Positions 1 to 5,639 are shown, counted from the stretch's first letter. The stretch is 7,605 nt of DNA from Sulfuricurvum sp. (GCA_024635855.1 JAGXHZ010000013.1:1-7605); one strand, 5' to 3'. Notes: a model not told the origin generated them from the letters alone. A program made the numbers and translations.

Positions 1-22
1 TAAAAGTGAGAATAGAACCGTT

Positions 23-418
23 ATGAACACCCTAAAAGCTTCCATCACCGCCGTGACTGCCTCCGAACACCTCAGTATCCTGACCGCTTCGGTGGGTGAG
101 GATCATTTTCACCTCCTCCTCGCAGAACAGTACCATGATGCGATAGGGACACCATTGACATTGGCATTCAAAGAGACCGAAGTGATCCTCTCTAAAAACT
201 CAACCCAAACTACGGCTAATTGTGGACATGCAACCGTACAAAAGATCGAGCAGGGAATCATCCTCTCCCAAATCACCCTCACCTATCATGAGACGACTCT
301 TATGGCGTTGGTGCCGACACTGTCGTTTAATACCCTCGCGATAGGTGAAGGAGACGCTGTGAGCTGGATGGTGCAGCCCTCTGAAATTTCACTGCTTAGG
401 GAACGTCATGGAATCTGA
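23..418 (+). CDS. TOBE-domain (Mop-like) molybdate-binding protein of the mod operon
   Basis: A soluble 131-residue protein with no signal peptide or membrane segment. Residues about 4-60 and 67-127 look like two TOBE/Mop-type small beta-barrel units; the second (TVQKIEQGIILSQITL onward, then LVPTLSFNTLAIGEGDAV) is the clearer one. TOBE domains bind molybdate or tungstate oxyanions in the cytoplasm. The gene overlaps modB by 11 bases, so the two are probably translationally coupled. C. jejuni has the same arrangement: a putative molybdenum-pterin binding protein (Cj0302c) sits between modA and modB. Likely roles are intracellular molybdate storage or modulation of the transporter, but this is inferred from context. 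The start is the first ATG; the purine-rich stretch before it is only a weak ribosome-binding site. modA would be expected just upstream, outside the window. Confidence 0.8.
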   Translation: MNTLKASITAVTASEHLSILTASVGEDHFHLLLAEQYHDAIGTPLTLAFKETEVILSKNSTQTTANCGHATVQKIEQGIILSQITLTYHETTLMALVPTLSFNTLAIGEGDAVSWMVQPSEISLLRERHGI

Positions 419-1082
419 ATTTTTAAGTACGATGGCGCTGACATTTAAACTCGCTGCCGTCACAACCGTAATCCTCCTCATCATAGGAATACCACTCGCT
501 GCATTTTTGGTATTTAATCGTATGCGATTCAAAAGTATCATAGAAACCATCGTGAGTATGCCTCTCGTATTACCACCTTCCGTTTTAGGCTTTTATCTTC
601 TCCTCGCCTTTAGCCCCGCTTCCGCAATCGGAAGCTTTTTGACTGAACACGGCATTCGATTAGCCTTTAGCTTCGAAGGGTTAGTGATAGGCTCTGTCCT
701 CTTTAGCCTCCCCTTTATGGTTCACCCGATCCAGTCCGCCCTCGCAGGGGTTCCAAAATCGATCTTCGAAGCCTCTTATACCCTCGGGAAATCGAAACTG
801 GAAACGATGATACGCGTTATCCTCCCCTCTATCCGACATGGGTTGATCTCAGGGATCACCCTCACGTTTGCCCACACGGTCGGAGAGTTCGGAGTGATTT
901 TGATGATCGGGGGCAATATCCCCGATGAAACGCGCGTCGCCTCGATCGCCATCTATGACGAAGTGGAATCGCTCAACTATGCTTTAGCGCACCAATACGC
1001 ACTTACCCTCTTTGTAGTGACGTTTGCGATACTGCTGCTTGTCTACACTCTCAATAAAAAATCACTTGGAGGAATTCGATGA
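408..1082 (+). CDS. modB: Molybdate ABC transporter permease ModB
   Basis: The inner-membrane channel subunit of the molybdate (possibly also tungstate) importer; it works as a dimer with ModC on the cytoplasmic side and takes substrate from periplasmic ModA. The 224 residues, a normal length for ModB, have about five hydrophobic spans (roughly 12-36, 48-68, 90-112, 146-168 and 195-216). The cytoplasmic coupling loop begins at residue 121 (EASYTLG, then VILPSIRHGLISG), a standard EAA loop. It is followed by the ModB hallmark GEFG (159-162) and GNIP (169-172) segments. The start is supported by AGGGA at 398-402, five bases upstream, inside the end of the TOBE gene. The last four bases overlap the modC start as ATGA. 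The modB/cysW-type permease family is certain; molybdate specificity rests on the GEFG/GNIP segment and the modC and TOBE neighbours. Confidence 0.93.
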   Translation: MESEFLSTMALTFKLAAVTTVILLIIGIPLAAFLVFNRMRFKSIIETIVSMPLVLPPSVLGFYLLLAFSPASAIGSFLTEHGIRLAFSFEGLVIGSVLFSLPFMVHPIQSALAGVPKSIFEASYTLGKSKLETMIRVILPSIRHGLISGITLTFAHTVGEFGVILMIGGNIPDETRVASIAIYDEVESLNYALAHQYALTLFVVTFAILLLVYTLNKKSLGGIR

Positions 1083-1954
1083 TAGGTGTTAATATTACTA
1101 AACGTCTCGACACTGCTGAGGGGTCTATTAACGCCCATTTTGAGCTTACCATCAATGACGGCGAATTCCTCACCCTCTTCGGTCCCTCAGGTGCCGGAAA
1201 GACAACTCTTATGAGGATGATCTCAGGACTCGAAAAGCCTGATAGCGGAGTGATTGAAGTGGATGGTGAAATGTGGTTTGATGGCACAAAGAAAATCAAC
1301 CTCCCACCGCAAAAACGGAGTATCGGTTTTGTATTCCAAGACTATGCCCTCTTTCCGACGATGAGTGTCCGTGAAAACCTCCTCTTTGCCGCCGATAATG
1401 CTCAGCAACGATCCAATGTCGATGAGTTAATCTCCCTCGTAGAACTCACGCAGCTTTCAGAGCGTCTACCCGCTAGCCTCTCAGGGGGTCAAAAACAGCG
1501 GGTTGCCCTTGCTCGTGCATTGGTGCGTCGTCCAAAAATTTTGCTCCTCGATGAACCCCTATCGGCGCTTGACCCTAGTATGCGCCAAAAACTTCAAGAT
1601 GAACTCTCTCTCATCCATGAGCGACTGGGGGTTACAACTTTGCTTGTAAGCCACGATATTGCCGAAACAGTGAAACTCTCCGACCGTTTGGCACAAGTAG
1701 AAACAGGACGGATCAAACGCCTTTGTACTCCGATGGAGTTCTTTAGCCCACAAAGCCTCAGCGGTAAACTCCAACTCATCGGAGAAGTATTAAAAATAGA
1801 AGAGGATTTTCCGGCTTGGGTAGTGACATTACTCGTAGGTTCATCGGTCGTACGTACCGTATTAAGCAGTGAAGAAATGAGGGGATTAAGTATTGGTGCT
1901 CATGCTATTATTTCTACCAAAGCATTTAATCCAATTGTAATGCCCCTCTCTTAA
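1079..1954 (+). CDS. modC: Molybdate ABC transporter ATP-binding protein ModC, single TOBE domain
   Basis: The ATPase that powers molybdate import through ModB. All nucleotide-binding motifs are intact: Walker A GPSGAGKTT at residues 35-43, Q-loop glutamine at 87 (FVFQDYALFP), signature LSGGQ at 134-138, Walker B ILLLDE at 154-159, SALD D-loop at 162-165 and switch histidine 192 (VSHD). Residues about 229-290 form a C-terminal TOBE-like domain (LIGEVLKIEED onward). At 291 residues it is shorter than the roughly 350-residue enterobacterial ModC, which carries a double Mop region; here only one TOBE unit is present. The separate TOBE protein at 23-418 may make up the difference, though that is inference. 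A strong GGAGG at 1068-1072 lies six bases before the start, which overlaps the modB stop as ATGA. The stop overlaps that of the convergent PAS gene. Confidence 0.93.
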   Translation: MIGVNITKRLDTAEGSINAHFELTINDGEFLTLFGPSGAGKTTLMRMISGLEKPDSGVIEVDGEMWFDGTKKINLPPQKRSIGFVFQDYALFPTMSVRENLLFAADNAQQRSNVDELISLVELTQLSERLPASLSGGQKQRVALARALVRRPKILLLDEPLSALDPSMRQKLQDELSLIHERLGVTTLLVSHDIAETVKLSDRLAQVETGRIKRLCTPMEFFSPQSLSGKLQLIGEVLKIEEDFPAWVVTLLVGSSVVRTVLSSEEMRGLSIGAHAIISTKAFNPIVMPLS

Positions 1955-2490
1955 TGTCCAAACAATTTTTTGAACATTGATTTAAACATACTCTCTTTGA
2001 CTGCGATTTTATCAATGTATGCATCGTACGTCATATTCTTGGATTCCAAAAAATCTATTAAATATTTTTCAGAAGCATCTATCCCTTCAGCTTTTTCAAT
2101 CTTTAAAAGCTCAGCATAGAGTTTTGAAATTTCATTTACCAAATGTTCACTTGCCGCATGACGGTGAGCAACATACCCGACAATACGATTTTCATACGGG
2201 TGCTTACGAATCTCAAAGTGTGTTGTAACCCAGTAATAATCACCATTTTTAGCCAAATTTTTAACAACCGCAAAAATATCTTTATTCTCTTTAAGACGAT
2301 CCCACATCAATTTAAAAATAACCGCCGGCATATCAGGATGACGGATAATATTGTGTGAACGGTGAATTAATTCACCGGATTGATATCCTGAAATTTCAAT
2401 AAAATCCTTATTTACATATTCTATAATACCTGACATGTCTGTTCGACTAACAATAAGTGTTTGAGGATCGAGTTTAATTTGAGAGTTCAT
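1951..2490 (-). CDS. Soluble Aer/CetB-like PAS-domain sensor protein
   Basis: A 179-residue cytoplasmic protein with one N-terminal PAS domain (about 12-115) and a short helical tail (about 118-179). It has no membrane segment, HAMP, kinase or methyl-accepting signalling domain. The PAS sequence is of the E. coli Aer class: a GY motif at 35-36, then HNIIRHPDMP (46-55), a tryptophan at 63 (LMWDRLKE), VKNLAKNGDYYWV and GYVAHR. In Aer this Arg-His-Pro-Asp region contacts FAD and senses redox or energy state, so flavin binding is likely but not proven. In C. jejuni the small PAS proteins CetB and CetC signal through the separate transducer CetA in energy taxis; a similar bipartite role is plausible, but no partner is in the window. 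The start has only a weak GGAAAA eight bases upstream. It converges on modC, with stops overlapping by four bases, and diverges from slyD. Confidence 0.85.
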   Translation of the reverse strand: MNSQIKLDPQTLIVSRTDMSGIIEYVNKDFIEISGYQSGELIHRSHNIIRHPDMPAVIFKLMWDRLKENKDIFAVVKNLAKNGDYYWVTTHFEIRKHPYENRIVGYVAHRHAASEHLVNEISKLYAELLKIEKAEGIDASEKYLIDFLESKNMTYDAYIDKIAVKESMFKSMFKKLFGH

Positions 2491-2534
2491 TTTTAAATTT
2501 TCCGTGTTTTAATAATCTATAATATTGTACTCAT

Positions 2535-2579
2535 TTATACAATTAATTTAATAATATTAATTGTATAAGTTTTATACAA
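2535..2579. promoter_or_regulatory. Nested AT-rich inverted repeats, probable operator between the PAS gene and slyD
   Basis: Two overlapping dyads share one arm. The first is a perfect 13-bp inverted repeat, TTATACAATTAAT at 2535-2547 against ATTAATTGTATAA at 2556-2568, with an 8-base spacer. The second is TTGTATAA at 2561-2568 against TTATACAA at 2572-2579, with a 3-base spacer. The half-site TTATACAA therefore occurs three times in alternating orientation within 45 bases. The region lies between two divergent genes, about 45 bases upstream of the PAS gene start and 109 bases upstream of slyD. Binding of a dimeric regulator is the likely reading; the regulator is unknown. The rest of the 2491-2688 gap is AT-rich, with a possible -10 box TATAAC at 2646-2651 for slyD. 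Neither promoter is certain. Confidence 0.5.
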
Positions 2580-2688
2580 AATGGGGAATTTGCCCGTATT
2601 AAAGATGAAGAATATAACTTAATGTTTTGCTTATCGAATTTTTGATATAACGTCAGTTAATATTTAAATTAGAGTTAAGGATTTTCTC

Positions 2689-3174
2689 ATGACCATCACA
2701 AAAGACTGCCTTGTCACTGTCGATTATCACATCAATGATACAGAGGGAAAACTCCTTCACGAAGAAGAAGAGCCTATTATTTATCTGCACGGTAACTACG
2801 GTCATATTTTTAAAACTATAGAAGACGTTTTAGAGGGAAAAAGTATCGGTGATACATTCAAAATAGTCCTAAACGCAGAACAAGCATTTGGTCAATATGA
2901 TCCTGAATTGGTTTTGACTGAAAACTTAAGCGAACTTCCAGAGGGATTAAGCGTCGGGATGGAAATAGACGGGTACATGGATGATGACTCTGAAGACATA
3001 ACGATTTATATGGTTTCCGAAATAGACGGCGACAAAGCCACGCTTGATGGTAACCACCCACTAGCAGGAATGGACCTCGTTTTTGAAGGGACAGTATTAG
3101 AGATCCACGAAGCGTCCAAAGATGAGATTCATGAGATATTAAACCATGAGCATGGATGTGGATGTGAGCATTAA
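2689..3174 (+). CDS. slyD: SlyD-type FKBP peptidyl-prolyl cis-trans isomerase
   Basis: A cytoplasmic prolyl isomerase and folding helper of 161 residues. The FKBP domain is split: residues about 5-68 (VTVDYHI, YLHGNYG, LEGKSIGDT, AFGQYDPE) and about 128-140 (GMDLVFEGTVLEI). The SlyD insert-in-flap chaperone domain lies between them, from about 72 to 125 (LSELPEGLSVGMEIDG, then TLDGNHPLAG). The short tail at 152-161 ends HEHGCGCEH, with three histidines and two cysteines. This is a reduced version of the metal-binding tail that in E. coli SlyD delivers nickel to hydrogenase maturation; metal binding here is plausible only. An AAGGA at 2677-2681, seven bases before the ATG, fixes the start. It appears to be a single-gene unit. 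No good terminator follows: decayed insertion-sequence DNA begins at the stop codon. A second, broken slyD lies at 4709-4938. Confidence 0.9.
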   Translation: MTITKDCLVTVDYHINDTEGKLLHEEEEPIIYLHGNYGHIFKTIEDVLEGKSIGDTFKIVLNAEQAFGQYDPELVLTENLSELPEGLSVGMEIDGYMDDDSEDITIYMVSEIDGDKATLDGNHPLAGMDLVFEGTVLEIHEASKDEIHEILNHEHGCGCEH

Positions 3175-3404
3175 TCAACCCATCAATTGGGGGTTGCCAA
3201 CATCGCTCTTCATCGTTTTTGAGGAAGTGCCGTTTTTACGGTTTCTGTTGAGATCTTGTGTGAGGTGAGATTCTATCTCAGCTTGTAGGGCAGCTTCTGT
3301 AAGCTGTTTAATCAAAGGTGCTAACGCACCATCTCTTTTCCAGTGAGAGCTTTACCCTCACGGATTTGTTGTAATATTGCCTGCGTATCTAGTGTTAGTT
3401 CCAT
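3175..3404 (-). pseudogene. Truncated, frameshifted IS256-family transposase
   Basis: Minus-strand translation from the ATG at 3404-3402 gives MELTLDTQAILQQIREGK then ALTGKEMVR and a stop at 3323-3321. Shifting frame just before that point restores the family sequence: DGALAPLIKQLTEAAL, then QAEIESHLTQDLNRN, then RKNGTSSKTMKSDVG and a stop at 3177-3175. The expected family reading is ALTGKDGAL. The observed GAAAAGAGATGG differs from it by an extra GA, so a two-base duplication at about 3335-3341 explains the break. Only the N-terminal non-catalytic part (about 75 of some 400 residues) remains, and the DDE catalytic domain is absent. Confidence 0.8.
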
Positions 3405-3437
3405 GTGTCTGTCCTTGAGTAGTTGATATTCTACTGG

Positions 3438-3463
3438 ATTGACACAGAATTTCTAACGCCCCC
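3438..3463 (-). repeat. Terminal sequence of the IS256-family remnant
   Basis: Read on the minus strand from 3463, the sequence starts GGGGGCGTTAG and continues with AAATTCTGTGTCAAT, a G-run followed by an AT-rich stretch typical of IS256-family ends. It lies about 34 bases upstream of the transposase ATG, as expected for a left end. The first G sits directly against the stop codon (TAA, 3466-3464) of the neighbouring sel1 gene, which fixes the junction. The matching right end is missing. Confidence 0.55.
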
Positions 3464-4396
3464 TTATTTTTCTTTCTTTGTTTCATTTTTCTTCAAATCA
3501 TAGTTAACTCTATAACGGATTAATGTTTTTTGCTTTGGTCGAGGATATTTGGAATATGCAATTTCTATAGTCTCACGTGTCGTATCATTGAAAATAGAAA
3601 TTTTACTTTTCTGGTTAAAATGTATATCTGATATACTCCCATCAGGATGTAAATAAAATTCAATCATATTTTTATCGTTTTCAATCACATCCGATGGAAT
3701 CCGTGAATGAGCATAACGATTTAAAACATCTTGTGTAATCCGACGTATTAATTTATAATTATCAGCCAAATACTCTTTTTCTCCCTCAACTAATTGACTA
3801 TAAACATCTTCATATAAATCAAGTATGGATGCTCTCTCAATCAACTCATTCTCATCTTCTTGATTTTTTTCTAAACCTATACCTTTTTTATATATTGCTA
3901 AGAGAGATTTACATCCCAAAGCGGAACCATTGTCACAACCTTGTTTAAAAAAATCAATTGACTTGGTATAATTTTGATCTACACTTCTACCATTCGCATA
4001 CATCATACCTAAAACAGTACACCCAGTTGCTTCTTGAGCACTACATGCTTTAGTATAAAGCTGAACCGCTTTAGACTTATTTTGTTCTATACCCTTACCG
4101 TCTGTATACATTCCAGCAAGTATAGAACACCCTATAACCTCTCCACCATCACACGCTTTTTTGTAGAATTTCGCTGCTTCAATATAATCACGCTTGCCAT
4201 CTTTTGTTCTAACAATCATAGCATTTAACATTGCACATGCAGTAGGATTATTTTCTAGACAGGCTTTCGCATAAAATTTTGCTACTTCTGAGGTTGGCTT
4301 ACCAATGTTTGCTTTAGTTGCTTCGAAATAGCTATCATCATTAGCATAAAGTGTAAAAAATAAAAATATCAACAGAATAAGTTTACTGCCAAACAT
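3464..4396 (-). CDS. Secreted Sel1-repeat (Hcp-like) protein with TonB-C-like C-terminal domain
   Basis: A 310-residue protein with a clear signal peptide: Lys5, hydrophobic core LILLIFLFF, likely cleavage after YAN at about residue 19. Four Sel1-type helical repeats follow. Cysteine pairs with C-x7-C spacing occur at 46/54, 82/90, 118/126 and 154/162, an exact 36-residue period. This is the disulfide-stapled pattern of Helicobacter cysteine-rich (Hcp) proteins and implies a periplasmic or secreted location. Residues about 180-225 are a charged helical linker. Residues about 235-300 (EFYLHPDGSISDIHF, TIEIAYSKYPRPK, IRYRVNYDL) resemble the C-terminal fold of TonB-type proteins. No catalytic motif is seen; such proteins usually act as protein-binding scaffolds. 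The gene is more AT-rich than its neighbours. Its stop codon abuts an IS end. Function unknown. Confidence 0.8.
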   Translation of the reverse strand: MFGSKLILLIFLFFTLYANDDSYFEATKANIGKPTSEVAKFYAKACLENNPTACAMLNAMIVRTKDGKRDYIEAAKFYKKACDGGEVIGCSILAGMYTDGKGIEQNKSKAVQLYTKACSAQEATGCTVLGMMYANGRSVDQNYTKSIDFFKQGCDNGSALGCKSLLAIYKKGIGLEKNQEDENELIERASILDLYEDVYSQLVEGEKEYLADNYKLIRRITQDVLNRYAHSRIPSDVIENDKNMIEFYLHPDGSISDIHFNQKSKISIFNDTTRETIEIAYSKYPRPKQKTLIRYRVNYDLKKNETKKEK

Positions 4397-4405
4397 TGAA
4401 ACCCT

Positions 4406-4831
4406 TTGGAGTTTGTATTATTATATTATAACTGTTTTTTGTTTAAAAAAACTATAGGACAATTTTTCTCTCCTCGTTGTATAATAATCATTATAAAACC
4501 GACAAAAGAACATATTTTATATTATCTCAACGAGTTCAAACACGAATTGCACCGTGATGGCATTGTCCAACTCGGATTATTTGGCAGTTATGCATGTGGA
4601 GAAAATACCCTCTACAGCGATATCGACATTGCGATCAAAAAAGAGGAAAACTACCTGCAACACCGCAACGCCAACACCTATTTTGAAGAAGTTGCGAAGA
4701 TCAAACGACCATCTTTGGTCATCACGAAAGCCCTCAGCGAACTGCCGGTGGAAGTGAGTGTCGAAATGGAACTCGATGGATATTTTAAGAGGATTCCGAT
4801 GATGTCATCATTTATACCGTCAGTGAAATAG
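4406..4831 (+). pseudogene. Chimeric open frame: truncated MNT-type nucleotidyltransferase joined to a slyD fragment
   Basis: Homology to small MNT/MntA-like nucleotidyltransferases runs from KPTKEHILYYLNEF (residue 31 on) through the active-site segment LGLFGSYACGENTLYSDIDI, with Gly60-Ser61 and the two aspartates Asp72 and Asp74. It continues to about residue 101. The usual third acidic residue and C-terminus are replaced at about 4709 by sequence from a slyD gene, and the frame ends at 4831 after a frameshift in that part. The natural start of this family would be at 4493, where the codon is ATA rather than ATG and no ribosome-binding site precedes it. The preceding 29 codons from 4406 look like non-coding AT-rich DNA. 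An arginine common after GSYA is cysteine here. No HEPN partner gene is present, so this is not a working MNT/HEPN toxin-antitoxin pair. Most likely non-functional. Confidence 0.7.
4425..4430 (-). promoter_or_regulatory. Possible -10 box for the sel1-repeat gene
   Basis: On the minus strand these bases read TATAAT, a perfect sigma-70 -10 match, 28 bases upstream of the ATG at 4396. They lie within an AT-rich run that contains other near matches. No good -35 is seen, which is usual in Campylobacterota. Position and sequence fit; no other support. Confidence 0.35.
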
Positions 4832-4938
4832 AGGGTGATCATGCCACACTTGATGGGAATCATCCTCTCTCGGGTATGGATCTCATTTTTGAGGGAACGG
4901 TTTTAGATATCCATAAGGCACCGCCAAAGGAGTGTTGA
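4709..4938 (+). pseudogene. 3' fragment of a second slyD gene, frameshifted
   Basis: From Pro at 4709 the frame reads LVITKALSELPVEVSVEMEL then DGYF. One base short of the expected phase, it continues in another frame as EDSDDVIIYTVSEIEGDHA, TLDGNHPLSGMDLIFEGT and VLDIHKAPPKEC, stopping at 4936-4938. Joined, this aligns without gaps to residues 72-143 of the intact SlyD in this window; by hand 49 of 72 residues match. The insert-in-flap region and last FKBP strand are present. The N-terminal FKBP half is missing, so it cannot form the isomerase fold. The tail lacks the His/Cys cluster. Silent positions differ widely from the intact gene, so this is an old paralogue, not a recent copy. Confidence 0.85.
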
Positions 4939-4987
4939 AGTTTCACCGGCATCATTAATCTATCTACTAAATGGAGATCATACCACA

Positions 4988-5584
4988 ATGAATAAATATC
5001 TTGAATTTCTCAACCAACATATCACTTTGAGCAGTGATGAAGTGGATGTACTGAACCATAAGATGGTTAAAAAATATTTTCAAAAAGGTGAGACAATCCA
5101 CCATTGTGAACATATACATGATGGCACCTATTTTATAGAATCGGGTACTGCGAGAGGCTTCTACATCGACGAAAACGGCAAAGACACCACGTGGTACATC
5201 TATTTTAATGATGAGAATGCCCATCTGACCAATTTGATCGTATTTGATTATGAGAGTTATCTGAACCAAACCCCCTCAAAACTTCATTTTGAAGCACTAA
5301 GCGATTGCACTGTTTGGATCATGAAAAAAGAGGAGATAGATATTTTGTGTTTACAGCATCATAAGTGGTCGGAATTTATGAGAAGAGCGAGTGATATGGC
5401 GTACTCTTTGGTACACAAAAAATATTTTGCTCAATTAGTACAAAATGCAGAAGAGCGATTTGCGGAATTTTTACAAACAACTCCTCACCTTTTAAGCAAA
5501 GTTCCTCAATATCACATCGCCTCCTATCTCGGAATAACCCCTCAACATTTAAGCCGATTGAAAAAGATGAACCTATGTGAATGA
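4988..5584 (+). CDS. Crp/Fnr-family transcriptional regulator
   Basis: A 198-residue cytoplasmic DNA-binding protein. Residues about 15-115 form a cyclic-nucleotide-binding-type beta roll (FQKGETIHHCEHIHDGTYFI, then FYIDENGKDTTWY), followed by the long dimer helix. A helix-turn-helix at about 176-193 (HIASYLGITPQHLSRLKK) sits almost at the C-terminus. The phosphate-binding cassette of cAMP receptors (GE-L-A with R-S/T-A) is not visible and there is no FNR-type cysteine cluster, so the effector is unknown. The overall pattern (AEERFAEFL before the HTH, very short C-terminus) resembles the compact Crp-like regulators common in Bacteroidetes and Campylobacterota. GGAG at 4973-4976 lies 11 bases before the ATG, a rather long spacing. 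Fifty-five bases separate it from the NodT-type efflux gene, which makes it the probable local regulator of that operon. Confidence 0.85.
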   Translation: MNKYLEFLNQHITLSSDEVDVLNHKMVKKYFQKGETIHHCEHIHDGTYFIESGTARGFYIDENGKDTTWYIYFNDENAHLTNLIVFDYESYLNQTPSKLHFEALSDCTVWIMKKEEIDILCLQHHKWSEFMRRASDMAYSLVHKKYFAQLVQNAEERFAEFLQTTPHLLSKVPQYHIASYLGITPQHLSRLKKMNLCE

Positions 5585-5607
5585 CATAATCTTAACAATC
5601 TCGTAGA

Positions 5608-5634
5608 ATTCCCCTATCTTTAGTCGAGGGGAAT
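5608..5634 (+). promoter_or_regulatory. Hairpin enclosing the ribosome-binding site of the NodT-type gene
   Basis: ATTCCCCT at 5608-5615 is a perfect 8-bp complement of AGGGGAAT at 5627-5634, with an 11-base loop. The 3' arm contains the only Shine-Dalgarno sequence for the next gene (GAGGGG at 5626-5631, eight bases before the ATG at 5640). In RNA the stem would hide the ribosome-binding site. It could act as a translational switch or, as DNA, as a dyad operator for the adjacent Crp-like regulator. It has no T-tract, so it is not a classical terminator. Confidence 0.5.
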
Positions 5635-5639
5635 ATACT

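Larger units (their letters stand above)
3175..3463 (-). mobile_element. Remnant of an IS256-family insertion sequence (5' end only)
   Basis: This gap between slyD and the sel1 gene is filled by the first roughly 290 bases of an IS256-family element read on the minus strand. It has a left terminal sequence starting at 3463, a short leader, and the beginning of the transposase gene from 3404 downward. The element should be about 1.3 kb with a transposase near 400 residues; everything after about residue 75 of the transposase is gone, and no second terminal repeat or target duplication is recognisable at the slyD side. It therefore cannot move by itself. Family assignment rests on the highly characteristic N-terminal transposase sequence recognised by eye. 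Confidence 0.8.

Noticed and set aside
1..22. TAA at 1-3 as the stop codon of an upstream modA
   Set aside because: Three bases cannot show which gene ends there; modA upstream is only an expectation from C. jejuni gene order.
1953..1978. Imperfect hairpin (AATGT...ACATT with inner CAAA/TTTG) after modC
   Set aside because: It is AT-only with a mismatch, lies inside the PAS coding region and has no clear T-tract, so it is too weak to call a terminator.
2858..3178. Minus-strand open frame of 106 codons opposite slyD
   Set aside because: The plus strand encodes a clear SlyD; the His-rich start of the minus frame is just the complement of its His/Cys tail.
3176..3196. CAACCC/GGGTTG 6-bp stem just after slyD as a terminator
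   Set aside because: The stem is short and has no T-run after it, and it lies in IS-derived sequence; likely chance.
4406..4492. N-terminal 29 codons of the chimeric frame as a membrane segment
   Set aside because: The hydrophobic residues come from AT-rich intergenic sequence carrying the sel1 promoter; known nucleotidyltransferases start at about 4493.
4406..4938. MNT/HEPN toxin-antitoxin or defence system
   Set aside because: No HEPN gene follows, and the nucleotidyltransferase is truncated and lacks a good start, so no working system is present.
4971..4991. Six-codon mini-ORF (MEIIPQ) overlapping the Crp-like start as ATGA, as a leader peptide
   Set aside because: Too short to judge, and its first codon overlaps the GGAG that is more simply the regulator's ribosome-binding site.
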